From contig JALLLT010000063.1 in assembly GCA_025266875.1 (NCBI GenBank), positions 62,001 through 126,000 on the forward strand: 64,000 nucleotides of DNA, given 5' to 3'. Positions 50,332-60,916 of the stretch are shown piece after piece. Below the pieces are notes generated by a model. The model searched no databases. It saw only the letters and a program-made list of their open reading frames with translations, and was not told the DNA's origin. A program made the translations under genes and the position numbers. Source of the DNA: Fennellomyces sp. T-0311. Lineage: Eukaryota; Mucoromycota; Mucoromycetes; Mucorales; Lichtheimiaceae. Position 1 is the stretch's first letter, and each line of letters opens with the position of its first letter.

Positions 50332-51273
50332 TTCAAACTATTGTTAGTACAACAAAGTTTTCATAATACATGATTAATAAAGTCGATTACAAATCGAGCC
50401 TTCGCTGCTGAAATTGTACATGGACACCATCCACTCTTGTAATAAGAGAAATGGAGGACGTTCAAAATATACTATACTGCTAATGGGTTTGTCATGTGCT
50501 TCTCATGGTATAGTAAAATTCGTGAAACGCCAAAAGAAAGGTTGTGCTTGTAATATTTTTCTCCGGAGTTGTCACTAGCTGAGATAGACTGAATAAGCCC
50601 TTGATTCTACGTCAGTTAGTACTCTTTGGTTTTTAGGGTATTACTATTTTCAGGGATATAGATGTAGATTATGTGAGCGATTTGTAAGTATGCCAGATGT
50701 TTGTTGTACCAGGCCCTTCTTCGCCAGAAAAATAACGTCAGGGTACCTTGTTGTAATACAGAAAATAAAGTTCATTAAGTAATCTACTTATGTAATTAGG
50801 GGCGCCGCGGAACTTTTGCACCTCTGCAAACGAACCGGGGAATATTTCATATGCACCGAGTCCAAGTTCCTGGATTTTCCCATAAGACAAAAAAAGTCTC
50901 CTGCTGTACCTGACGAGGGTGCGACTCAACAAAGAAAATGATAGTAAAAAGCTCATAGCTATAGTTATTATCATAATGGCTTGCGTTTGTGCAAGCTCAA
51001 GATACATGAAACGGTATTAGCCAAAGACGTGGATTTGTAACCAAAGCAACAAACGAGCATAACAACGGTCTATTCGTATGGTTGACACATGTCTGATGGC
51101 ACAACCACGTATAATATCCTTGGAATAACCCGATTTCTGGCCGGACGGACCGTACCAATTCGCCAGCTCTATTAAATTTCTCATACGCAAAAGCTGCTTA
51201 GATAATAATAGACTCATTTGCTTAAATACCATCAAAAAAAAAGTTGACAGCCGGAAAGTGATCTGCATCGACC
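50332..51273. other. Intergenic region between GH35 copies
   Basis: Promoter of the intact GH35 gene lies at the right end. An AAGTTCATTAAGTAATCTAC block at about 50767 resembles the region at 60303-60322 upstream of the next GH35 gene, consistent with duplication of promoter DNA. No gene. Confidence 0.45.
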
Positions 51274-54200
51274 ATGGTACTGATCAAAGGAGCACTCACT
51301 AGCATATCGCTAGCAATTCTTGCAGTTACAGCCGCTGCATTTCCGGTCCGACCCACGCTAGAAAAAAGACAAGACGGAGACACTTCCAATGGGCTGACTG
51401 ATCTCGTCACTTGGGATACCTACACTTTAAAGGTGAACGGCGAACGACTTTTCCTCTTTTCTGGCGAGTTCCATGTAAGCATACTGGGGAAAAAAATTAT
51501 CCATGTACAAAACTTTTTGATTTTGCTTTTAGTATTACCGTCTTCCATCACCAGGCTTGTGGCCCGATATCATGCAAAAATTCAAAGCACTTGATTACAA
51601 CGGTGTGTCGTTTTACTTTAACTGGGGCTATCATTCGCCAAAGAAAGGAGTATACAACTTTGACGGTGTGCGTGACGTGCAGAGAGCCATTGATAGTGCA
51701 GCAGCAGCAGATCTCCATGTGATTACTCGGGCAGGCCCTTACGTCAATGCTGAAAATGCAAGTAACAGTAATCGACCGATACCATCCATGGCTGACTTTA
51801 TTTGTCATGATAGGACTGCGGTGGTTTCCCAAGTTGGTTAATGGATATGGCCAGTCCAGCCAGAAAAAGCAATCCCGAAAACGACGAAAATTGTCGAGAG
51901 TAAGCCATCCAATAATCTTCATGTCGATTTCTGAATTTTTTTTTACCGGTACATTAGATGGCTTACTGAAATTGACAAGTACTTGGTACCCAACCAAATC
52001 ACCAAAGGGGGTCCAATTATTTTAAATCAACTGGACAACGAGTATTCCGCCAATACGGATCCAGGTTATTTGGAAATGATTAAGGCCAAATTCCTGGAAG
52101 ACGGCATGGATGTGCCTACCATTTACAACGATGCCAATATGCTTCACAACTTTGCACACGGTCCCGGTTCAGCTGATATTTACGGTTGGGACAATTATCC
52201 CGCCGGATTCGATTGCAGCAATCCTAATGCCTGGCCAAACAACAGAAGCACGTATTATATGGAGTACCATCGTTTGACGAATCCTGAACAGCCTGCCGCG
52301 CTTTGGGAATTCCAAGGTGGTGCCTTTGATCCGTGGGGTGGTCCAGGCTACGAGTAGGTGACGATCTATAAACTATGTCGGATCTGAAGGCTGACGTTTT
52401 TCTATAGAGCATGCTACGAAATGGTGAACGAAAAGTACGCAAAGGTATATTACAAGAATAACTATGCTCAAGGCATTACAATCCAGAATTTGTACATGAC
52501 TTACGGCGGTAAGTTACTGGAATGGAAATGATGCGGCTTGACACGTTTGATTCATGCTGTGGGCTTTCATCAAGGAACGAGTTGGGGTGGACTTTCAAAG
52601 CCATGTAAGGTGGAGTGTATCTTTTGCTTAAACTGTTTCTAATGTCCTCCGTTATACGCAGCTGTCTATACATCCTACGACTATGGTGCCGCCATTACCG
52701 AAGCCGGTCTTATGACTACCAAGGCTTACGAAAACAAGCTCCAAGGTAACCGATGGATAGCATTGTTTACAAGTATACATGTATCCTCACAATATACCGG
52801 GACTCCTACGTAGCAACGTTTCTCCACACAGTCAAGCCCTTCTTGACAACAGAGCATTTTGTACCGAAAGTTGACAATAGCGATATCATTCTCGTAGACG
52901 GCCGTGCTGCCGTCGACGCTCCGACCAAATTCTACATTGCTCAGCACTGGCACACAGCCTCGAACGATACGGACGAGTATGTTTTCCCAATTCGCTCATA
53001 AACATAATACATTACGTTAAAAAACAGTCATTATTACCTAGATTTCATATCACTATCGATACAACCGACGGCCAGTTCGAAATCCCAAGAAGCAGCAAAC
53101 TTGTTATTGACGGTCGGGACGCAAAGCTTCTCGTTGCCGACTATGACTTTAATTCACAGCATTTGGTCTATTCCACCAGCGAAATTTTCACGCATTTAGA
53201 CATGGGATCCCACGATGTCATTGTTGTCTATGCCTACGAAGGCGAAGAAGGAGAATTTGCCATCAAGATCAACAGCGACGATGTCACTGTCAAGGTGGAC
53301 GACTCTGTGAAATACAATGTCGAGGATAGCATTTTGCAGTTGACCTACAAGCACCTCAACTGTACAACGCCTGCGTATATCAGCGGCGGGTCAGATCAAG
53401 ATCTTTTGATTCTTATTGCCGGTTATTCTGCTGCACTTCGCTGGTGGGCACCCCATGTTGGCGACAGTTACGAGGAACGTGTTCTGATTCAAGGCCCCTA
53501 TCTCGTTCGTGGTGCCAAAGTTGTCGAGTCGACCGTCGAATTTATTGGTGATATCGACAAGACTACGGACATCCAGATTGTCGTTCCTGAAAACATCACA
53601 TCTTTCTCGTGGAATGGCAAGAAGCTGGATGCAAAACAAGGCGAGCATGGTATATGGACAGCCGCGATCGAGTTCATCGAACCTGATGTACAGTTTACCG
53701 ACCTCACCCAGGTTACATGGAAATACAGCCCTGCTTCTCCCGAAAGCATGCCTGATTTCGATGATTCCGACTGGGTCACTTGTGATCGATTATCAACCAA
53801 CTCAATCACACCACATGATACTTGGCCGATCCTTTATGCTGACGATTATGGTAGGCTTCCTTTTATGCAGCAATAGGATCGCGTCTTTTTATTTACGAAA
53901 GTATCTTTATAGGTTACCATACTGGCAACATCTGGTTCCGTGGCACCTTTAACGGTACTTCTGAAATTACTGGATTTAATCTGACTGCCTTTTCCGGCTC
54001 CGCATCCGCTTGGATGCTTTGGCTCAATGGCGAGTATTTGGGCGGTTTCGATGTTGGAAATCACGCTTTCACCGACTTGAACGGAACGTTGATCGATCCT
54101 GAAGGCGAAAACGTGATTTCGGTTCTCTTGTGGACCACCGGTCACGAAGAAAACGGTGTGTCGGACGACAACTACAAACAAGCACGTGGTCTCACCAAGT

Positions 54201-54817
54201 CTACTCTTCTGGGTATCAGCAACCAAACCATTTGGTCGATTGATTGGAAAATTCAGGGTAAGCTATTTCTACTTGTCAGCATGTCATATCAAATACTCAC
54301 CGTGTATGCTTTAGGTAACCTCGGAGGCGAGGATCTTGCTGACCCTGTACGTGGACCTTACAATGAAGGCGGTCTCTATGGTGAACGCAACGGCTGGCAT
54401 TTGCCTGGCTTCCCTGATGATGATTGGGAAGACGCTTCTATTCCTGAAACCAAAAACCGAACTGGTGTTTCATGGTATCGAACTACATTTGATGTCAGTA
54501 TTCCCGAAGGCTATGACGTACCTATGAGCCTCGTCTTTGACGATGATACCGATACCCGCTACCGCGCGTTGGTGTTTATTAACGGATGGCAATTTGGCCG
54601 ATACGCCAATGACTTAGGTCCACAAACACGGTACTATCTCCCCAAGGGTATTCTTAACACTAGTGGCAAGAATACGCTTGCGATTGCAGTGATTCCCCTT
54701 GATAAAGGCGCACAACTGGGCAAGGTCATCTTGGAGCCGTATGGAACTTTGCAATCGGCAATGCCTGCTGTTGATCTGGTGGAGTCACCGACTTATAGTG
54801 ATAGACAGAAGAAGTGA
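51274..54817 (+). CDS. Secreted beta-galactosidase, GH35, intact copy
   Basis: 980 residues from eleven exons: 51274-51474, 51533-51757, 51814-51899, 51958-52353, 52408-52508, 52575-52604, 52662-52745, 52814-52976, 53042-53850, 53913-54257, 54315-54817. Signal peptide [20 protein letters not shown]. The TIM-barrel has [15 protein letters not shown], the acid/base Glu199 in NQLDNEYS and the nucleophile Glu288 in [22 protein letters not shown] follows. C-terminal domains include [15 protein letters not shown] and [11 protein letters not shown] typical of large fungal GH35 enzymes. Releases terminal beta-galactose from polysaccharides or oligosaccharides outside the cell. The second intron has a consensus GC donor (GCAAGT at 51758), proven by frame and by alignment to paralogs. 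Confidence 0.95.
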
Positions 54818-54934
54818 ATTACTGTATAATAATTATGTGAAGTAGTAGCTAGTTTGATATTTTACCGAATAAAAACTTTTTGATTATGGTTATATAATTT
54901 TGGCCGATTGACACACCAGGATCAATATCTGGAA

Positions 54935-55677
54935 TAGGCTTCTCTAATATACCCGAATACTCGTACCCGACTCGATACCCGGCATGACGAGTCGGGTACG
55001 AGTCGACAGATACTCGACTCGTTGTGTTTTCGAGTTTTTTTTGAAATACCCGACTCGACTCGGCCAGTTATATATACAAAATAATATATACAGATGGATG
55101 CATCCGGGATATATAGCAAATGGAAAGTAATGCATAGCTGCACTTGATAATTAAGCTTTATTTACAGAGTGGTTACTGAAGGCGTGTGTCAGTGTCATTC
55201 ATGAATAAGCTTAATCATGTGCAAGTTGGTCATAAAATAAGCTAGAAAGTGATTTTTTTTTGCCAAACCATACTTCTATTACCTGCTACCTCCATTCATT
55301 TTCCGTTGGCAATTGTCATCGTCACGATATGTGCCACTTACAACAACAAGAATAATAAAACAATATTGAAAAACGTGTCTTTTTCACATGCCTCAAATTC
55401 AGTGTTTGCCTCTTATTAATATCTGTTTCAAGCCAATGTAGACCCATTTTACACCAGTATAATCATTTTTATGCTTGACATTGTCACATTGAGCTCAATT
55501 TCCCGGATCTTTGCTACTTTTACGCTGATTGCACCTAAGCCATTGTATCATTTTCGAGTCGGGTTTCGAGTACGCGTTTTCGAGCTTTTCGGGTATTTGA
55601 GGAGTACGAATCAACTTTTTTCGGGTCGGGTACGACTCAGTAGATACCCGACTCGAAAACCCAAATGGAGAACCCTA
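54935..55677. mobile_element. hAT-like non-autonomous element
   Basis: A 743-bp unit bounded by TAGGCTTCTC (54935) and the inverted GAGAACCCTA (ending 55677). Subterminal zones of about 130 bp at each end are dense in short direct and inverted copies of CGAGTCGGGTA / TACCCGACTCG. TAGGG-type ends and repetitive subterminal motifs fit the hAT superfamily; no 8-bp target duplication is obvious, so the exact ends are uncertain. The centre is AT-rich and non-coding. Confidence 0.55.
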
Positions 55678-55734
55678 CATAAGAGCAAATAGGGCAAACG
55701 ATAACTATACGGTTGTTGATGTCGTAATGACATT

Positions 55735-55800
55735 GGATATAATCAAGGACTAAGGAAAAGCATATAACCATGGATGATGGTGTATGTATGTCGGGAATAC
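55735..55800 (+). repeat. Direct repeat flanking the recombinase-like element, left copy
   Basis: About 65 bp (core ATAACCATGGATGATGG and ATACGACA) that is repeated, with roughly 80 percent identity, at 58365-58430 beyond the element. Confidence 0.55.
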
Positions 55801-55803
55801 GAC

Positions 55804-56140
55804 AACGATCCTAGCACAATTTGAACAATCCTGAACGATCCTAGCACAATTTGAACAATCCTGAACAATCCTGAACAATCCTAGCACAATTTGAACGATC
55901 CTGAACGATCCTAGCACAATTTGAACGATCCTGAACAATCCTAGCACAATTTGAACAATCCTGAACAATCCTAGCACAATTTGAACGATCATGAACAATC
56001 CTAGCACAATTTGAACGATCCTGAACAATCCTAGCACAATTTAAACGATCCTGAACAATCCTGGCACAGCTTGAACGATCCTGAACAATCCTGGCACAGC
56101 TTGAACGATCCTCGACGATCCTAGCACAATTTGAACAATC
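55804..56140. repeat. Tandem array of 10/30-bp units, left end of element
   Basis: About 337 bp built from GAACRATCCT and TAGCACAATTT blocks, mainly a 30-bp unit (CTAGCACAATTTGAACGATC plus TGAACAATC) with some 10-bp half units. Variant TGGCACAGCTTGAAC units lie at the inner end. A shorter inverted copy is at 57658-57730, so the array doubles as a terminal inverted repeat. Confidence 0.8.
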
Positions 56141-56206
56141 TCCATGGTGAGTTTAAAAACGCCGCTCGGTGGGCTGGTGCTGCTGAAATTTTTTACCATC
56201 AAAAAG

Positions 56207-56323
56207 TTACCGTCATGGCCACAAATAGTAATTGTGACGGTAAAAATCCGGGGACTTGTCCGGTAGATGTCCGGCAAAATTCCGGCATTATCGTCAGATT
56301 TTACGATCAAAGTTTACCGTCAA
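56207..56323. promoter_or_regulatory. TTACCGTCA motif cluster upstream of the recombinase-like gene
   Basis: TTACCGTCA at 56207 and its inverse TGACGGTAA at about 56235 form a 9-bp-arm inverted repeat; a third TTACCGTCA occurs at about 56315. They lie 50-165 bp before the ATG at 56372. Could be binding sites for the element's own protein or a host factor. Confidence 0.4.
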
Positions 56324-56371
56324 ATTATACGACCCCCATCGTTGTCAAGCAACTGTTGCCAGACTCTAACG

Positions 56372-57638
56372 ATGTCGGCCAATAAAAAGTTCAAAGTTTC
56401 CTACGCGCAAGCAGGTTGCATGTTTTACGCAATGGAATACAATAAAGAAAATGCACAAACATCCATTGAACGACTCTCACGCGATGAAGCATCAAGCCTT
56501 GTCTACACTAATGATCCTGAAGATCCCTTGGTGATGTCCAACGCAAAGATCAATATCCGGCCGATGACGTATAAGAGATACCCAGAAGATCCCAACGCAT
56601 CTCTTACGCCCACCTGTGCTATTGAAAACATTGATGAAGCATCAATATGTCTTACTGATCCACAGCTTAAAGAAGTATTGAATGCGATAGTTCTGTGTGA
56701 CGACCCTGGCAGCAATATGTACAAGCCTGTTACGATATCTTCATCAGCAATGATCAAATTACTGGCAATGCATTTACGAAATGGACTATTGGATGCAAAG
56801 GAATTTGGGAAGTGGTGTAGCCGGAAAAAAGTTGACTTCATCAAGACACGAGCAGTGCTACACAACACAGGGGTGGATGGGAAGCAAAAGGAGCTGCAAA
56901 GATTGTTATACATGTTAAAGCAAGAATATCATGGTAATTATTTTCCAAAGTGCTTTGCTAAAAAAGGATGCTAACACTGCTGAAGAACAAGTTGTTACTG
57001 CGATAAAGAACAACCTCATCCACTTTCAAGAAGAGCTACAAGGGCTAAAGAATAGTGGAGTTGAATTCCTGGGTTATGTGCGCAAGTCTCCTGGCTGTAA
57101 TGATGATACCCGAATTCGCCTTTTGCAACAGATGGTTCAACAGTTGTACAAACGATCAAGAGTCAACAAAGTATATGTATCTCCCATCTGTAAAAGCAAC
57201 GATCGGTTATCAACCAGGGACCTTCCACGGCCAACGAGATTGTTAAAAAAAACTGACAGACATCCATGGCTCATGTCAAGGTAGTGCTTTCCAGCTACGT
57301 AAAAGCTTCCGATCTAACCTATAGTCTTAGATTTGATTGCGCACCTCAAATCAACAAAAAGCAAAGTGTGTCTTGTTGCACTGGACTACGCTGGTCTGAG
57401 TACGGATCCAATTGATATTTATGACTTCGTTTGGTAAGAGCTTAAGAATAAGCTTTTTGTTCATTTGCAAACTCAATGCTTTTTTAGCCAAAATCAATGT
57501 GTCCAATACATTGCTATCGACAATCTACCGTCCCTTGCGAAGGTAGCCCTTTTTACGAAAGCCGAAATATTAGACAAACCGGAACTGTTGGACGCGTTCG
57601 ACTGTCGAACACCAGGCCCCATCAAACGCTCCCAATAA
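56372..57638 (+). CDS. Serine-recombinase-like protein of a mobile element (apparent frameshift)
   Basis: Exons 56372-56933, 56986-57280, 57331-57433, 57488-57638; about 370 residues. The N-terminal 187 residues (MSANKKFKVSYAQAGCMFYA...) resemble no family I recognise. The C-terminal half reads as a divergent serine-recombinase fold: FLGYVRKSPG (Y-x-R-x-S, the S being the expected nucleophile), a helix (RIRLLQQMVQQLYKRS), KVYVSPICKSNDRLSTRDL, then after an intron VCLVALDYAGLSTDPIDIYDF (compare the D-R-L-x-R strand of resolvases) and CVQYIAIDNLPSL. Between exons 2 and 3 the frame is only kept if one base is absent from or added to the A8 run near 57250, so this copy is broken, or the run is a sequence error. 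Inverted repeat arrays flank it. IS607-like resolvase ancestry is possible. Confidence 0.55.
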
Positions 57639-57657
57639 ATCATCATCTTGTTTATAA

Positions 57658-57730
57658 TTGTTCAGGATCACTCAAACCGTTGAGGATCGTTCAAATTGTT
57701 CCAGGATTGTTCAGGGTTGTTCAAATTGTA
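57658..57730. repeat. Inverted copy of the array, right end of element
   Basis: Contains AGGATCGTTCAAATTGTT and CCAGGATTGTTCAGGGTTGT, the reverse complement of units at 55804-56140, starting just 20 bp after the recombinase-like stop codon. Confidence 0.75.
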
Positions 57731-58084
57731 TTCGGAACGCTTTTGTGCTCAGTTCCATTTATTGTTGCAGACCATTTCTATTCTGGGATGTCCACTATTA
57801 CTTTATAGTTTGATACCTGCTTGTTTTGCTAATAGACATTCTTTCCAGTATATAGCTATTGCTTTGAGATAAATAATTCTACTGACTATTTAACGCTATT
57901 TGCTATTCGTTTTCATACGATGTCCAGTTTAACCTTTGTAATGCTCCAGATCAATTTATACTGGCTTCATGGTAAGAAAATACATATATTCAGCGTCCCA
58001 TTAAGTAAAGCACATCACAATCCACATGTACAGTCTTCCAATCACAAATAAGACATCGCCCAACAATTGTTTAGTACTCCCCCA
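57731..58084. other. AT-rich intergenic stretch
   Basis: No gene or repeat recognised. Confidence 0.4.
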
Positions 58085-58245
58085 CACTGCAAATAGCTTT
58101 TGGTGAATTTTGGTGAATGATTTTTTGAAGTGGTTAAATATAAGCCTTTTAATTGTTTAACTTGCTAAAAATGGTGGTACAAGTGGTTAAAAAGCTTATT
58201 TTTAACCTCTGTAATCACTTTTAACCATCGAAATAATTTTCAGTG
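58085..58245. mobile_element. CACTG-ended palindromic MITE, copy 2
   Basis: 161 bp, starts CACTGCAAATAGCTTTTGG and ends TTTTCAGTG. Shares with copy 1 (23415-23586) the GGTGAATTTTGGTGAATGA subterminal block and the AAGTGGTTAAAAAGCTTAT inner arm around an AAAAATGG(T) loop. No clear target duplication. Confidence 0.75.
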
Positions 58246-58364
58246 CAATATTAAAATCACTGGTGTTTCAAGATTAAAAGTGACTTTCCTCGAAATAAGA
58301 AACTCGGTGCCTCCAGTTTGAAATTTCTGTCCTTTTCAATTATGAGGACAAATCCAGTAACAAT

Positions 58365-58430
58365 GTATATAACCAAGGCCTAAGGGAAAACATGTAACCA
58401 TGAATGATGGTATGCCGAGGATACGACACT
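58365..58430 (+). repeat. Direct repeat flanking the recombinase-like element, right copy
   Basis: Partner of 55735-55800 (AACCAAGGCCTAAGGGAAAA, then GTAACCATGAATGATGGTATG and ATACGACA). Confidence 0.55.
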
Positions 58431-59966
58431 CGATTATAATGGATCAACTGTGGACACCGAGTACAGACGAACTTTACGCGATAATGGTCAAGGAAACGTT
58501 TCTTGCCTACAGAATGGGTCCTAACAACATCCAACGATATTCGACCAGATGGAAATTTTGTAGCCGGTACAAGTGCAGCGAATATAAATATGGATGAGAA
58601 CAATATACAGCAGACTTTGGCGCGGGAATTCTTTCGCATGACCCAATAACCGAACTTTGTTCATCACAGACGTTTACGAAAGAGCATACGCTGACCAACC
58701 GATGGCTATTTATGAATTTCAAGGTAGCAAATTAGATTTATGCGGTGGTCCAGGATATCGAACATATTGTCAGATAATGGATGGAATCCGCAAACGCTTA
58801 CCACAAAAGCAACTATGCTCAAGATATAACGAATCAAAGCCTGTACATGACGTAGGGCGGTAAGTCCACAATTGATCAGTCAGTGCCAGGAGCCAAAATA
58901 CTGTAATGTTTGTAGGTACTAGCTGAACAGGAGCTGCGGCATCACGTGAATTGTCACGTAAACCTTTACGTGTTGCATGTCTAAAGACTTCATTAGAGGT
59001 ATACATATCATATGCTATAATCCTTGTGGATGATTGTGCATCTGTGGGTACCTAAGACGAATACAATGTCACTCAGCACTAGCACTCTTCTTTCAATGAC
59101 ATTGTTGGGTATGTTTACGTAGTCGTTAGAGATAGCTGGCTTCAATCCTACTTCGATCTCTGGTCTCGGATCTGTATGGCTTGTATGGCTGAATGGCTAA
59201 TATGTAGGAGGTTGTGATATCGTTAACCAAGCATTCACAAACTTGAACGGGACCCAGGTCAATCCTGATGGAAAAAAAATGCTATTTATGTCTTCTCGCG
59301 GACCACTGGTCATGGGAAAAAATGGTAGTATATACAATACATCCACGGGCGCTCATGGGGTTACTAAAGAGACACGTTTGGGTATCAAAATCAAACTACT
59401 TGTACAGTCCATCGGAAACTCAATATAAAACACTGAGCATAATTATCGTTTTGCAAGTAACTGGGCAGTAAATAGATAGGCAGTTTGTGGCATGAAGATT
59501 TTGTTGATCCAGTTCGCCGACCCTTCAAATAAGGAGGTTACCATGATGAACGTAACAGTTGGCAACTGCATGATTTCCCTGACAACGAACGGGAGTTTGT
59601 TTCACTCGTTGAAATCCAGAACCGCACTGGTGATATATGGGGCTGAGCCATTTTTGATCGTGATGTTCCGGAAAGATATGATGTTACCATGAGTGCTCAA
59701 TTTGTTCATAACAGAAAGACGCGCTCCTGTGCTTTTTTGTTCTTGAATGGTTGGGTAACTTGGTAGATACGTCAATGACCTGGGGCCGTAGACCCAATTC
59801 CATCTTTTCGCGGTATTCTGAACCCCAAAGGCGAAAATACTTTGGCAGATGCGCTTTCCAATTAATCGAAGTGTGCAGCTCGGTGGAGTATTTCGGTATT
59901 CTGCATTCAGCATTGCCTCCGGTTGACCTTGTCAAGTCCTCTTATTACAATGAGCGACAATCGTAG
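58430..59966 (+). pseudogene. Eroded, internally deleted GH35 beta-galactosidase remnant
   Basis: Starts inside the catalytic domain (CAAGGAAACGTTTCTTG corresponds to the LKEKFLED region) and ends at the family C-terminus (DLVKSSYYNERQS, stop near 59966). Recognisable islands: YEFQGSKLDLCGGPGY at about 58708 for the nucleophile motif (FDPWGG degraded), the NLNG-QVNPDG segment at about 59240, and LVKSS at the end. Everything between the catalytic domain and the C-terminal jelly-roll (about 1.3 kb in the intact gene) is missing, and many frameshifts are present. Much older than the pseudogene at 47067-50331. Confidence 0.75.
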
Positions 59967-60916
59967 CATATTTACTGTACATAAAAAGTCTTCGTTTGTC
60001 TCTTATAATTTGAATAAATAAATCCAATGCTTTGGCTTGCTTTTAAAAAATTATTTGTAATCAAATAGTTAATCTGATGTAACATATCCCTGGGAGTGTG
60101 CATTTACTAGCGATAGGGTATTATTGCTAATGCAGGAACGTACGGTGTTCCTTGCTTCCACGGACACGAACGGTTAACACGCCCATTTGCTATATAGTTA
60201 TTCGGATATAATACCCCGTATGGCATAATGCAGTCCACAACATCCAGTTGTATTACACTCGCCACTCCACATTGACCAAAAATGCAAGGAAGTTTAAGTT
60301 ATAGTTCATTAAGTAATCTGTTTATGTAAGACTTGACTAACTATGTCCAGTAGACAAAATGTACACAAACAATAGAAGGGATAGAAATCCGTTCCTCGGC
60401 GATTAACATTTAGTAAATGACACAAGTCTAAACTTCTTTATACATGTTACGCTCTCTGCTCGGAAGTTCACATATGTAATTCTCCATCCGTGAGATATTC
60501 GCGTCGATCCGAGGAACAGGCTACGCCCAAAGTCACTTGACATAATTGCGTCAGTAATGCAGATTTCCAACAGAGAGTAAAAGAGTTCTTTTGTTACTCT
60601 CCCACCTTTACATAACAATACAGCACAATATATATAACGAAATGCAAAATAAATGTTCCCGGATTGCTCCCGGATTCTTGTATTACAGTCTGGAGAATAT
60701 GGGTAAAGTGACGATCATGCTACGATTCGTGCACCGAATGGCGGTAGATAAAATTCGTGTACCAGAAAAAAAAGCCAGGGGCATGCAGAAGCCTTCGTAA
60801 AATAAAATTTCTCATCCAATGAAACGCTTATATAATGCATCGCACTATTTTATTTAAAAGAACCCCCTTTTCTTGAATTGGGCAAAGGGACATATTTCCT
60901 ATTTCCGTATTACATA
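59967..60916. other. Intergenic region upstream of the last GH35 gene
   Basis: Contains AAGTTATAGTTCATTAAGTA at about 60295, similar to about 50765 upstream of the intact copy. No gene. Confidence 0.45.

Noticed and set aside
55750..56037. Repetitive protein frame (LGLFRIVQIV repeats)
   Set aside because: It is only the translation of the tandem DNA array; no start context, and the array has an inverted copy elsewhere.
55804..56140. CRISPR-like array
   Set aside because: Units are contiguous variants without unique spacers, and the DNA is eukaryotic.
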